A stretch of DNA of 64,000 nt from Neoechinorhynchus agilis (lineage: Eukaryota > Acanthocephala): positions 13,826,001 through 13,890,000 of the forward strand of contig CM121341.1 of NCBI GenBank assembly GCA_051530055.1, written 5' to 3'. Below the pieces are notes generated by a model, which had not been told where the DNA came from, made no database searches, and saw only the letters and a program-made list of their open reading frames with translations. A program made the position numbers and the translations under genes. Positions 33,115 through 44,780 of the stretch are shown piece after piece (positions within the stretch are counted from its first letter, which is position 1; every line of letters starts with the position of its first letter).

Positions 33115-34140
33115 TTACAGTTGCCGGACATTGCTGTTGGGAACCCTGAACATTAGAGGGTAAATCTAGATTTAGCGATGGTGGAACAGAGCAGCCGGAC
33201 ATCTCAGTAACATCCGTGTTCTTTTATGAATGGAAAGCAATATAATAAACAAAATTGGATTGAGATGAAGATCTTCATGAATCCTCGAAATTCGAGGAGG
33301 AAAGCTCCGTTCTCTTAAGTAAAAGTAACGACGACGGGTCTCGTTTGTCGCTAGTGGGAAAAAATGGATAAACATTTTTCCGCTTTCGCGCCTTCTCGCT
33401 GTCGTGAGTCTCTAAAAGCTACTAAATTTACATACGCGCAACTCGCGCTGACATACTAGGAGAAAAACCGCGATTGGCATGAGAATACTTTGCAAATATT
33501 ATCCATCGAACGAAAAAAAAACGAATAATTTCTAATCTTCAGATAGAACTTAAAAATTAAATGCGTCAGATGTATAGAAATCACAGCTAGGAAATCCGTC
33601 GGGGTGGTAAATTTTGGCGATTATAACATCCCGGATAAAACGTATTTTATTGAATTAAGAGACATTTCGAAAGCGGAAACGTCGCCTCATCAGGCATTAA
33701 TAAAATATCTTTTAACCGTGATTATCATCACCGAGAATCAAAATATATAAAAGTACTAAAAAGTGCTCAATATATTCGATTCACGTAAGCAGGGTTATAT
33801 AATCCTTTAGCTATCGGCGTAACAGAATTAAAGCCAGCGTCCAAGGTCCTCCAGGTAAAGCGCACTAATCGTTGGCCTCCTCGAATTTCGAGGATTCATG
33901 AGGATCTTCATCTCAATCCAATTTTGTTTATTATATTGCTTTCCATTCATAAAAGAACATGGAACGAGGACCCTAAGACCCCGACGAGTGTTACTGATAT
34001 CTTTTCCTATAATCCCAGATCCGGTTGCTCGGCTTTAAATCCATGCGGTCCATGGCAAAACTAAAAAATGAGACGACTATCATCAGAGCTCCCTTTGCCC
34101 TCTAATGTTTAGGACTCCTAACGGCAATGTCCGACACCGC
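33115..34140. mobile_element. 1-kb inverted-repeat (foldback) element
   Basis: The inner arms 33218-33300 and 33876-33958 are 83-bp inverted repeats with one mismatch, 575 bp apart. Outside them weaker pairing continues: GCCGGACATTGCTGTTGGGAA...ACATTAGAGGG (33123-33160) against CCCTCTAATGTTTAGGACTC...GCAATGTCCGACA (34098-34136). Within the arms CCTCGAATTTCGAGG is itself palindromic. The central part holds the 33585 repeat. No transposase frame was seen, so it is likely a non-autonomous DNA element. Confidence 0.7.
33580..33735. repeat. dispersed repeat related to 57840-57960
   Basis: ATCACAGCTAGGAAATCCGT...GCGATTATAACATCCCGGATA is echoed by ATCATAGCTAGAAAATCATC...GGTGATTATAATCCCCGGGTA at 57844-57900 and partly by GATGATTATAATCCCACGGA at 52190. 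AATTTCGAAAG-GGAA...CCTCATCA occurs again at 34230-34260. Confidence 0.6.
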
Positions 34141-35415
34141 AATAACGAAGAAAAGTCATCCATCTGGAACAGTTCTGCTCGGAAGCGGGTTGAATTTATG
34201 GGCCTAATCCCTGATAAATATTTAATTGAACAATTTCGAAAGAGGAAGCCTCATCAATCATTGTTTTTGCTCTTTAACCTCTGAATATCTACCGCGAACG
34301 ATTTTCACTCGATGATCTCCCTTTTCCGATTTTAAATGTATTAATTTTTTTAAACATAATATATTTTTAACAATTCAAACAATCTGTTTGAAGCACACTC
34401 ACCACCTCCCGCCAAATTCCAGCTTTTGTCCTTCCTCGACCGTCGCCGTCACGCTGGCAGCATTGCCTCGTTGTACTGCCAGCGAGAAAAAATTGATTTA
34501 AAAAACCTTATTTGCACTTTTTGATCTCTATTTATAGTTGGTATCCAAAAAGTACAAATTAAGCTGAATTTGTATTTGTTCAACTGTTTTTTCTAGAATA
34601 TTTCATAAAAAATGACCAAAGACCCTATAGTTTTCTAAATTATATTCAATTCATTATTGGCAAATAAAAATTATGAAGCAAAATTCGAAACACTCATTTA
34701 AATAGACCAAAACAAGCCTGTAACTCTAAAAAATGCAAAAAATTGCCATCTGCGATCAGAACCGTAAATGATAGTTTGTGAGTTCGGATGAAAGCAGTTA
34801 AAACCCCACAAAATGGAATTTAGGAATTCTTACTTTCATAGGATGACCATCAAACACGAAAGAATCACATATAAGTACTGGTTCTGACATTGAACTTGTA
34901 ATCCGATGAAACGTTTATCTTTAAAACGCTTACAGATGGCTTTTGAGCAGAGTGAGACGGAAGAATCGACAATTCGGTGCTACGTCACGCGCAATGTAGG
35001 ACACGTCTGAGGGAAGATTCTAAGATTTCGAGTTGAACAGTTAGGATTTTCGCACTAACGACTAAAGAAGGTGTTCAGTAAAGTGGACAAAACACGTTCG
35101 ACAAAAAATTCCATCCTTTACTTTTTCTTAAGCTCTTGAAATTAATCGGTGTGCAAAAAGATGAAATTAAAGATTATTTGAATCACGATAAAGCAATAAA
35201 ATCGTCCTTTTGACAATTGATCGATTGCTTAGGGCTTTTTTAATATGAGTACTTTTCTTAGGCCGGTCGTTTCCCTCATTCGGCGTTCCAATTCTACGTA
35301 TTTTTCCAACTTCTTTCCCTTTTCCCATCATCATCGTCGGGGATTCCATTGATCGCATATTTTCACTTGATGTTTAGGTGGATTACTGATTTTTTTAGAA
35401 ACGTGGGATTGTGAC
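34141..35415. other. 1.3-kb spacer upstream of PPIH
   Basis: Nothing beyond a partial echo of the 33585 repeat at 34200-34270. No gene or RNA recognised. Confidence 0.5.
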
Positions 35416-36141
35416 ATGTCCGAGAATCCGATTGTATTTTTTGATATAAACGTCGCAGGAAGTGTAAGTGAACCTTTTATATGCTTATTGATATTAAAAG
35501 TGCCTTTCTTTGAAGGATATTGGACGAATAAAGATGGAATTGTTTGCAGACATTGTCCCAAAGACTGCGGAGAACTTTCGGCAGTTTTGTACTGGTGAAC
35601 ACAAACAGGACGATATTCCCGTCGGATACAAGAATGCGACGTTTCATCGGTATTTTTAAATGACTCAATAATAATCGCAAAATATTCGTATATACTCCTT
35701 TCCGAAGGGTTATAAAGGATTTTATGATCCAAGGAGGAGATTTCGTAAACGTGAGATGTGTTACTGCTAGTTTTGAACTCATATAGTGATCGATTAGCAC
35801 GATGGAACGGGAAATTGTAGCATTTACGGTCCCGTGTTTCCCGACGAGAATTTCACTGTGAGTCATTCTCATGCTGGTTTACTATCGATGGCCAACAGCG
35901 CTCCTAACACCAATGGCTGTCAATTCTTCATAACCTGTGCTAAATGTGAGTTTTTGGATGGCAAGCACGTTGTTTTCGGTAAGTGATAAACTCTTTAAAG
36001 AAATCTCAATTAAAGGCCGCGATTTTTAAAGGAAAAGTCATCGATGGAATGTTAGTAGTCCGAAAAATCGAGAACATCCCAGTCGCTCCGTCAAACAAAC
36101 CAAAGCTTCCGGTTGTAATAAGTCAATGTGGTCAAATGTAA
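35416..36141 (+). CDS. PPIH: cyclophilin H, spliceosomal peptidyl-prolyl isomerase
   Basis: Five exons (35416-35463, 35516-35649, 35708-35750, 35798-35978, 36032-36141) splice in frame to 171 residues (human 177). The cyclophilin core is complete: [16 protein letters not shown], the catalytic-site [15 protein letters not shown] with the Arg, [20 protein letters not shown], the Trp position here reading [11 protein letters not shown], and the PPIH-type ending [15 protein letters not shown]...[16 protein letters not shown] binds PRPF4 in the U4/U6 snRNP. Phe replaces the usual Trp of the cyclosporin contact (human PPIH has DWLDGKH), so drug affinity may be reduced. Its stop lies 17 nt from that of the convergent coronin gene. 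Confidence 0.97.
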
Positions 36142-36158
36142 AAGTTTCTCTCTCTCGT

Positions 36159-38741
36159 TTACTGATCTTTCATCTTATGTTCCAATAAACGGAGTCTACG
36201 CTCGTGCTGAGTGAGCTCAGTCCATATTTTAGTGAAAGCTTCTTCTCCAAACACCTTCCGGCGTTTCATGTTGCATGGTTGTGAGGGGGGAAGAGATACG
36301 ATGGCGCCCGTGGGTGGTGGTTGATCTTTGGGTTGTTCCCAAAGACGACGATCCACCACTACACATCTCTCTTTTTCCTGGCGTTTCGGTTCTTGTTCAC
36401 TTTTCACGACCAACTCGCTAACTCGAATGTCCTTGCTTCGAGGGCGTATGGACCGCATTATTGGAAAGCTACCCACTTGAGTCCGCCTACTCAACTCCTG
36501 CCGCAACTCGTGAACCGTTTTGCACGGACTTTCGTCAACTCCTCGTTCGATCGACCATCGCTGTACACCCGAATCACAAGCTCCGGCGGCGGAAGCGGCC
36601 GCGGATGAATTGAGCAGGTGAGCGGGCAAGGGAACAAAGGTAGTTTGAATCTTCGAAGGTGAAGATACTAGCGTACCGTCTTTAAAGCCGTCGTCATTTA
36701 CAGGTCCCATTGCAGGAAATGGTAGTGTGGTTGAAGCTGTTCGTAGCTTAGGTTCAACTAAGTCAATCATTGGAACCGGTAGATTTAATTGATTTATCGG
36801 TGTGCGGTATCTTTCTGTTAACTCACTCGATTTAAACCATACCAGCGGATCGCTGATCAAAGGTTTTCTTAAATCGTGAGTGTCTGGAAAAAGATCAGCT
36901 TGGAATAGTCCCGATCTACGCGGGACAATCATTGAAATCGGTTCGCAGATCCCGGATCCGTGCAGCTTGTAGAATCGAGCGATTTCATTTTGCTTGTGAT
37001 CAAGATCTAGTTTAGGCATTGCGGCGTACCCGTGCTGTGGTTGATTTGAAACGTATTCTGAGAGGTAAAAGAAATATGGTTCATGCCGGATTATCTCATA
37101 ATAACGGAAGTTTCCGTCACCCTAAATACAATGGCGGTTTGAATAACAGGAATACGAATATCGTACCTTCCCAATGAGATAAACTATATCGAGGTCTGGA
37201 TCGTAGTAGGGGAACAGTATTCCATTTCCTTGATCGATCATGTCTACTGCTAGTGATTCACCCATATCTCTCTTTTCGAGCGTTTGGATAAGTGAAAATA
37301 ACACATTTGGCACTTACCATGTCCCAGAGAGCCATTTGCCGGCTTCCTATCTTTGAAAATCCACTAGAGAATATTGTGCGATTGTCGGATAAAAACAAAG
37401 CCTTCGATGGCTTTGAGGATCCAGAGTGTCCTTCCGTTTGCTATGCATTTTAGCAGTTGAATGCAAGGCAAAAATAACACTTTACAGAGAAAAGTAAAAA
37501 TGTAATTTTTAGAAAGATGTTCTTCGGAAATCAGACTTTAACATCTTCAAATTGTTCACAGCTGTTGTTTTTTAATGGAGGAAAGTAAAAAAACTGGGAT
37601 ACAGGCGCAAGGCCCGTGTATTCTATCTTTTAATATTTGGTTAGGATATTTGGCACCTGTTACCGAAGTGGCATTCTTCTAAATTCGATGTACACATTTC
37701 AATGTAATGAGCGTTTGATGCTTTACAATCAGAGAGTTTAAAGATACTGGAACGTGTTTATTCTTATACTTAAGCATCAAACGCTAATTACATTGATGCT
37801 TAAGAATCAGAATAAACACTTTCCTGCTATTTTTAAGTTAATTCTCTGATGCTCGAGAACAGTGGGGTTTTGACTTCGCAACTATTCACTTGGCTAATTC
37901 GTAGAATGGGCACCTCGATTCCCTGAGCTTCGTAGTAATAGAAATTACGGTGTATTGGCTGGTTTGAATACTCACGACAGCAGTTTCATTGGATCTTGGA
38001 TCGATGAAGCGAATTTTCCCATCATTGCAGGTTGTCACTAGGAGTCGTCCATCAAAGCTCCATTCGAGCGAATGGATATTTTGAGGGAAATTATTGTATC
38101 TAAGACTGGACGAACTCGAACTACAATTCCATAATCTTACCTAAATATTTCGGATTTTTGAGTTTCGAGCGCAATTTTTAGTCCGAACTCACACATCTGT
38201 CCAGTCCGGCACTGGCTAAAACACCAGCAGCCACTGGGTTCCAGCGTACGTAAGACACTCTGCGACTGTGTTCGCCCATCTTCGCAACTGGATCATGGAT
38301 GTTTTCTACGAGACCACACCGTGGAATGTTCCATATTCTGATGAACCCATCGTCGCTTCCGGACGCAATTTGATTAGCGATAAAAGGATTAAATTTTACA
38401 TCACTAACAGGAGCCCGATGACCTGTGATTCTTGGAGACTCGACGCCGACTCGTCCGGTCTACATGGACTTTAATTTTCTTAGGTTTAAAACAAACAAAA
38501 GACTCACGTGATTCAAATTCACAACTACAAATGAACCACCTCCGGTGTTCTCGAGAACAACAGCCAGAAAAGCTCCATTTACATCACATGCATTGGTACC
38601 TTGTGCACTAAGACTGATATTTATCTCTTTATAAAACCCAAGCTCTCGTCTATGGAATCCATAAGTGTGGCGATACTTGGACTGGTGCTGCTCGGCGATA
38701 ATCTCAGCGGCTGTCTTAGTATTCGACCTACGGCTCGTCAT
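36159..38741 (-). CDS. coronin, actin-binding WD40 protein
   Basis: Exons 38741-38508, 38459-38193, 38140-37976, 37440-37318, 37271-37167 and 37121-36159 join in frame to 618 residues. The order follows coronins: KYRHTYGFHRRELGFYKEI start, TGHRAPVSDVKFNPF, IASGSDDGFIRIWNIP, a YVRWNPVAAGVLASAGLDRC blade, GKIRFIDPR, FSSGFSKIGSRQMALWDM, NGILFPYYDPDLDIVYLIGK, YYEIIRHEPYFFYLSEYVS, then the signature KQNEIARFYKLH and VPRRSGLFQADLFPDTHD. The C-terminus holds an extra proline/serine-rich linker of about 150 residues before a short coiled coil (WTELTQHERRLRLLEHKM). The family bundles actin and regulates Arp2/3. Intron 3 contains a palindromic element. Confidence 0.95.
37700..37855. mobile_element. compound palindrome in coronin intron 3
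   Basis: CAATGTAATGAGCGTTTGATGCT (37698-37722) is answered by AGCATCAAACGCTAATTACATTG (37773-37797), and TTTATTCTTATACTTAAGCATCAA by TTGATGCTTAAGAATCAGAATAAA. ATCAGAGAG and CTCTGATGC bound the outer edges. It looks like two overlapping or tandem hairpins, probably a degenerate MITE. Confidence 0.6.
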
Positions 38742-39704
38742 TTCAAGGCAATGATGATGATGATGGGTGTTTAGTCACGACAAATTGTCTTTTGCGAAGC
38801 TGAATGAAAAGAGACGGTCTTGTGGTAGAACGCGTGCTCTGACTCGCGTTTGAGTGTTCAGTAGAGGAAGCCCTCGTTGAGGGAGAGGGAAATGTTTCGT
38901 GTGCGCTGACGGCTTCTTTCAAATGAATACAGTCCCCTCCCCGCCAATATCGATACACGCCTTGTTTTGAACATTTTCACGCTATAACGCCCCACCTCCA
39001 ATCGATTCTCCCAACCAACCCTCACCGTTTATGCCATCAACACTTTACACTTGTTTTTAACAAATATCCACGACCGTTTCGATTGTAATGGATCGAATAG
39101 CGTGTATATGTATTTGTGTGTGTATATGGTTTCGAATAACCAATCTAAGAACGTGGAATCTTTTCAGGAAAAAGATTTTGATCCCGTCGAAAATAGTCAA
39201 AATTAAAATAGACGTTTTTTTGCGTTACCATGGTCAAGTAACATAAAAACAACATAATTGTTCTTGGATCGTTTGTGTATTAGTTGAGACGGCGATTGAG
39301 TGAAAAAAAGAGGTAGAAGGTCATTAAATCGGGCCAATATGACAGGCAAGCGCGCTTTGCACTAAAACGCTCACCTTTTTTAGTCGTTACGAGTATTACC
39401 GTCGAAATTGGAGGAGCTCTAAGTATCCGATCATCATCACCATCTAAGCAAATCTCACAAAAGCAGACTTTTGCCAGCTAAATAAGCTACGTTCACATTC
39501 GCGCCTCATGTACTGTCAAGGGATTGTTACGAAAATCGTCAAGAATAAACGACGAGCGACGAAGCTGCGAGAACGCGCACATGCAACCGAAGCCTAAATA
39601 TAGTAGACTTACTGGCTAAAGATTTCGTCTCTGTGTAAACAAATGGTCATTTCAGAAGTGAAATGTAGCGAATCATAACGACCAAAAGTGACTTCTAAAA
39701 GCGT
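38742..39704. other. spacer upstream of coronin
   Basis: Contains a short (ATC)n run next to the coronin start and a TATATGTATTTGTGTGTGTATATG simple-sequence stretch near 39110. No gene supported. Confidence 0.45.
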
Positions 39705-40571
39705 TTAATTTTTTAGCTTGAACTCCTGCACTTCCCACAAAAGCTTGCAGTTTATTTAAAAACTAAGAAAACCCTTGGTAATGGAATCATTCCGGGTTGT
39801 TTTACAGCACATCTCTGTCTAAATACGAGCCTCCGAGGGACTTACCATAGTCACCGGTCGTCCAAAATCGATATTCTCAAATACACCTAAACAGGTTTTT
39901 CAAAATCAAAACTGAAGCCACAAATTACCTGATCGGTCGCGATCTCTAATATGCCGATCAAATGTTTCCTTATCTACTCTTGCTTCAATGTAGACGGATT
40001 TTCCTTCCATTTGAGCCCGACGTGCTGACTGGTTTAAAGCTCTAAGATATTCTTCTTCACTCACTTTTTTAGTTCCAAGGTTAATGAATTCCTTGACTAC
40101 CCTAACATTAGGCCTTTTCCTCTCAACGACAATTACCTTTCGCTTTAAAGGCTCTTGAGGCCTGTCGATTTTGATGTGTTTAATTTTGGGTGGTCCTCGC
40201 GGAAGCCATCGTTCTATTAGTATCGGCGCTGGTTTCGGTTGAACCGGTCCGGTTTTCTCGATAATAATAGGCCTTGGTTGTTTACGAGCCTGCCTGACAT
40301 TGATGATTTTTCCACGTTCTTGAGGAGGAGGAAGTTCTCTGTAAACGATTGCGTCGAGGGATTCAACGGCTTCATCTTTTTGAACAAGGATAATGGGCAG
40401 TGGAGATGGTTGAGGCAGCTCTGCATCCGTCATTTCTATTGTGCTCGGAGGAGGCTGGAGATATCGGACAAATACCGGCTGAGTCATTGTCTTGTCAGAG
40501 ACTTGAGCCTCTCGTTGGACCGTTTCTATGATTATCTGCTCTCCCTCGCGTCCATTCGATGAGCGTTCCAT
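39705..40571 (-). CDS. proline- and lysine-rich protein with VIxER/IIIEK repeats
   Basis: Exon 1 runs from the ATG at 40571 to 39929. The obvious continuation ends at 39906, but a GTAATT donor at 39928, a 41-nt exon 39886-39846 (GVFENIDFGRPVTM) with strong flanking splice sites, and a final exon 39725-39705 (EFKLKN) give a consistent 234-residue model. The protein is low in aromatic residues and repeats a motif of the type P-x-[PI]-IIIEK/ILIERWLPRGPP/VIVVERKRP, suggesting extended filament-like or scaffold structure. It ends with a charged helix (SEEEYLRALNQSARRAQMEG). No membrane segment or signal. Family not recognised. The last exon is the least certain part. Confidence 0.55.
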
Positions 40572-43353
40572 GGATTATGTTTATGTCTTTGCGGCGAGAG
40601 AAGGAAAACGAGAAGTTTGATTACAAAGTTTCTTGAATAAAAAGAAAGGTGCCGTTGGAATGAGTCTTTTCGTGTGCGACGGCACAAGGTGGTTAAAAAT
40701 GAGACATTTTAAAAAGAGGTGCACTCGCTCCCGAACACACACATTGGAAAATCATATAGTGCACTGGTAAATCGTTAATATCATGGAGAAAATCGATTTA
40801 CTGTTTGTATCCAACTTCCTGCCCAATTGCCGACGTTTCGGAAATTTATTCTTTCCATCTTCAGGGTACGAAGGGAACAGCGAAAATGAAAATGCGGATC
40901 GCAAATGATCAGTGTGGACATTTTAAAAGGACGGGGGAATACGATGAGCACTGTATTACCAACCTTAAAAATGAAATTGATTATCAACTGTGACGCAGTA
41001 AATCAATTACTCGCCAATACCTCGTACAAATAAAAAGACTCCTATTCACGTTCTCGGACTTTTTAGACCGTGATAGACTTTAAAATCTGACACAATTGTA
41101 CGTTTTGCATAAGTTATTCGATGAAATACCTTAAGCCCTTTGATGCCACTTTCTGGCAATATAGAAATGATAAATGTTGTTAAATCAATCTTACATTATT
41201 TTTTAATACTGAACTGTACCTCCTTTCAGCGTTTTTTGAGTAACTTATATTAAAAGTACAGTGATCATTATTAAAAAGGAAGGATATTTTGAATTATAAG
41301 TGCATTAGTACTTCAGTTGTAACTCCTCACCGTCTTCAAAGCTTTAAATTAAATGTTCGTAGCACTCAAAAGTTTTATTTTTAGGTTGAACTACAAAAGG
41401 ATACCGAACGAAACGCAATTTAAGATTCGCGAGATTTTTGCGCTTTCATTCGATGAACAATCCTGAATTCTGTGTACGTTTTGATTGTGTTTCGGATGTT
41501 CGGCATTGCTAATAAAAATGATTAAGTAGAGGAAATGGCTCAGTTTTTGCCACAATCTTAAGGGGAATATTTGACGACAAACTTCAAGAATATTCGTCTT
41601 TTTTGTAACCAATGAACCAATATCAAAGCACCATTTTTCTTCAAGAAAAGTCCAGTTTGGTTCATTAGAAAATGGTTGCTGGTACAAAATCGGATATAAT
41701 GTTGACTCTTAATAGTTCGATTATTCATCAGTGGTAATTGAAAAGGTGAATAAATTCAAGTTTTGTCCCAAACTGGTGTTCCTATAAAATCACTTTTTTC
41801 TGAGAAGAGTAATTCAAGAACAAATATCGCACATTTAGCAAAAACGATTCTCCAATCTTCAATGCGGACGTTTTCCCTTTATTGACCAATAACCATAATT
41901 TCCATTGCTAAGATTCTTCGACCCGGTTTTCATCGCCCCGTTATTCCAATATTCTTCATTTAATCAATTGGTATTGATTTTATCGATAAGACACGATTCA
42001 CGTGGTTTATGGCAAATATATCACTTAGAAAAAGATCGCGAATGATTAGATGTCCATTATAGGTTAAATAACTCAGTCTTCCATGAGCTATTTGATCATT
42101 TGAACATCAATGTATGTTCATGACGCTCAGAAGCCACCCTGACCTACCTGTTAGACCCGAAAAAGTCCGACGAAATATTTTGTGCAAGAAATTGATCTCT
42201 GTTTCTCATAACCAAACAAAATATATCCATATTATTATTAAAACTCACGCCTCATACAAACAAATACACAAATCAGTTCCTTAATTCTTTAGTTTATGCG
42301 TTCCAGCATGTCCGGGCCCAAGACAACTGTGAGTTGAGGGACGATCTAACCACTTCTGTACAGTGAAAAACTATAGAAATGGAGTCGTCGAAATCGCTCG
42401 GCGTTCACATATTGAAGCAAATTTAAAAGAAATCATAAAATTTAATACTAAGATTCGCAGTGATCCGAGCACGATAATATAGACCGAGCTACGAAGAGTC
42501 CTAAATCCTCTAAAATTAAACCGAACCTAAAAACGCTTCACAATTGAAGCTTTGACCACAGAAAAGCGAGCTCAAATAGAAGCAAAAATCAGAGTTGAAA
42601 TGAATTACGATTTTCGAAACTCTTGTTTAAACACTTTAATATTTACAGCGCTGCCTTAAATCAAGTGATTTCGTTAACAATAAAGGTAAATTCGATCTTT
42701 ACCTTTAATAGACCACAAAAGACTCCAGTGATCGCTAAATCTTCCTGTGGTGTTTGCTCAAGTTTAGACATGTGAAAAATGGAGATTTAAGCGATCTATT
42801 TTAGTTAGAGCTGAGCCGCTGCCTCTTTGATCTTCATCTTCCGTTGTCTTTTGTTTTCATTCAAATTCTGCTTCATTCCATCGTTAATGCTCAATTTTAC
42901 AATCAAGTGGAAAATCAATTGAACCATTTAAACGTTCATGATGCAGCGAATTCTTTTTTCCGAAAATGTGATCGATTTTGTTTTTCAAAGTGATTTGCAA
43001 TTTAAAGACGATAGAATCTTACGATGATTGTTTTGCTCGCTCACGGCAAAGAACACAACAAGTTTTGAAAAGCTATGAGCAAATCGTTCGTCTTATTTTA
43101 CACTTGATAAATACTTTTGCAATTATTATTTTTGTTTGTTGGACGGTGTGAAATTTTCTAACCTAAATTGGATTAATTATTCGCAATACCGATCAGTTTT
43201 GGGTAGAAAACAATTTCGGATCGTCTTTCGTTTATTTTTCTACGACGCCACGAAAAATAATGTTTTAAATGTTTAATTTGAGGATTGCGTCTTCGTGCCG
43301 GCCATTCTCTAGATCAAAATACGCCATCCAATGATTTAAAGTCCCTTTTTCAG
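40572..43353. other. 2.8-kb gene-poor stretch
   Basis: Only scattered short frames. It includes a partial copy of the 13645 element at 42112-42240 (CTCAGAAGCCACCCTGACC ... CCAAACAAAATATATCC) and no recognisable gene. Confidence 0.5.
42112..42240. repeat. partial copy of the 13645 MITE-like element
   Basis: CTCAGAAGCCACCCTGACCT, AAAGTCCGACGAA and ACCAAACAAAATATATCCA match 13720-13850. The left terminal repeat seems missing. Confidence 0.6.
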
Positions 43354-44205
43354 ATGAGTGTCACGAACTTGAATTTAAACAACATTAACAAATTCCTCTC
43401 AAGAATCACTACGGTTCCTAGTCTCGTTGACAGTAGTACCGCGATGCTCCAATCGATCAAAACATTCGCTGAGGACAAAAATCCCGACTTTAAAGACGAT
43501 GTGTCAACGATCACCCTGCGATCTTTCCTTGAGAATATCAGCAAATGGGAGACGGGTGATCATGTATACGAGTCCTTTGAAGATCTAAAGGAAGACACAA
43601 TGGAGGTTCTTATTCGTATTGTTCGAATTTTGCCCTCCTTTAATCGCGTGTGTCGTGACTCAATCGATTTGATTGATGTAGTAAAAGAGTTTCAACCGGA
43701 TCGTCCAACAGTCGCCGTCGTTGAAGAGTCCCCGAAGACTGTTACAAAGCAGTTGCATAATAAACGAGGTAGAAAACGGAAATCATCCGTGACCAGGGCA
43801 TCATCTTCGAAGATACCACGAGCGAGCACCAGTGACTCGAATAGACCTTCCAGGGCACAAAAGCATGTTCCGGATCAAGTAGAGAAGGAATCCCCTGTTC
43901 GAGATATCCAAGATCCCACGGACCCGTCTAAGTGTACAAGGAAACCAACAATGCAGGTTGAGAAAGCAGACGATACGGAAAGGATAAAGGCGGACAAACC
44001 GATCGTTGAAGAAGTGCCAGGAGAAAAGAAGACGAGGAAGAGAAAACAACCACTCAATAGTCAGCAGGAAAAGAAGAGAAAAACTCGTACCGATGATGAC
44101 CGTGCAGTCCAGTACAGAATAGAACCAAGCTCCTTGAATACTCGAAGAAGAAGTGCCCGGATAGCGAAACGGCGCCGTCTATTGCCCGTCAATGAAGATG
44201 CGTGA
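43354..44205 (+). CDS. basic, probably nuclear protein of unknown family
   Basis: The start is taken as the ATG at 43354, which directly follows CCCTTTTTCAG, so a spliced leader or upstream non-coding exon may join here; the frame is also open further upstream without an ATG. About 283 residues. The N-terminal 115 residues are a helical domain (NINKFLSRITTVPSLVDSST; DTMEVLIRIVRILPSFNRVC), followed by a long disordered Lys/Arg/Ser/Pro tail with clusters such as KRGRKRKSS, KKTRKRKQP, EKKRKTRTD and RRRSARIAKRRRLLP. The basic clusters are typical nuclear localisation or DNA/chromatin-binding sequences. No catalytic motif. I cannot name the family. Confidence 0.65.
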   Translation: MSVTNLNLNNINKFLSRITTVPSLVDSSTAMLQSIKTFAEDKNPDFKDDVSTITLRSFLENISKWETGDHVYESFEDLKEDTMEVLIRIVRILPSFNRVCRDSIDLIDVVKEFQPDRPTVAVVEESPKTVTKQLHNKRGRKRKSSVTRASSSKIPRASTSDSNRPSRAQKHVPDQVEKESPVRDIQDPTDPSKCTRKPTMQVEKADDTERIKADKPIVEEVPGEKKTRKRKQPLNSQQEKKRKTRTDDDRAVQYRIEPSSLNTRRRSARIAKRRRLLPVNEDA

Positions 44206-44780
44206 AAAGTAGATAACTCTCCCGCTGGACATCCTTATTTTCCCCTAGTAAAAATTGTTTCGCTTAGAATATCAGCATTTTGACCAGGATTTTGTCCAAT
44301 GTCGATGTTACTGCGATCATCGCTTTAAATAAGAAGCTTTGCGAAAGTATAAACGCATTTTTAAGTGTTAGAATATTGAAGAAAATCTGAGACCGATAAT
44401 GTTGTCTTGAGGTTCAGTTCGCGTTCAAAATATTGCTACATAACGTCGTTATGTAAAGTATATAATTTAGAAGTGTTATTTAGGTTGTAAATATATTATC
44501 CATAGGTTTTTTGGTCAAAACGAAGAAAAGTAATTTTTTGTTTCGTTTTTTTCGGAAAAGTCCCCCATAGAGGACGAAATATTAATAACATTAATTTTCT
44601 TTAAAAACGCCTGTTTATTTAAGTCGTTACCCCTTTGAAGTGTTTTTTTATTAAAGGCGTTTCGAACCTTACGGTTTAAATAACACTTCTAATTACTACT
44701 TAAATTTATTCGGAAAGATGATTTTTTACACGACTTAAGTGAGTTTTCTGTTTACTTTGATCGTAGGACCACACTCATCA
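44206..44780. other. convergent 3' flanks with an inverted repeat
   Basis: TTTAGAAGTGTTATTTA (about 44467) is answered by TAAATAACACTTCTAAT (about 44675). The interior resembles part of the 26250 palindrome. No gene. Confidence 0.5.

Noticed and set aside
32798-33149. Overlapping frames on both strands next to M6PR
   Set aside because: Mutually exclusive reading on opposite strands, no domain, and partly inside the foldback element arms.
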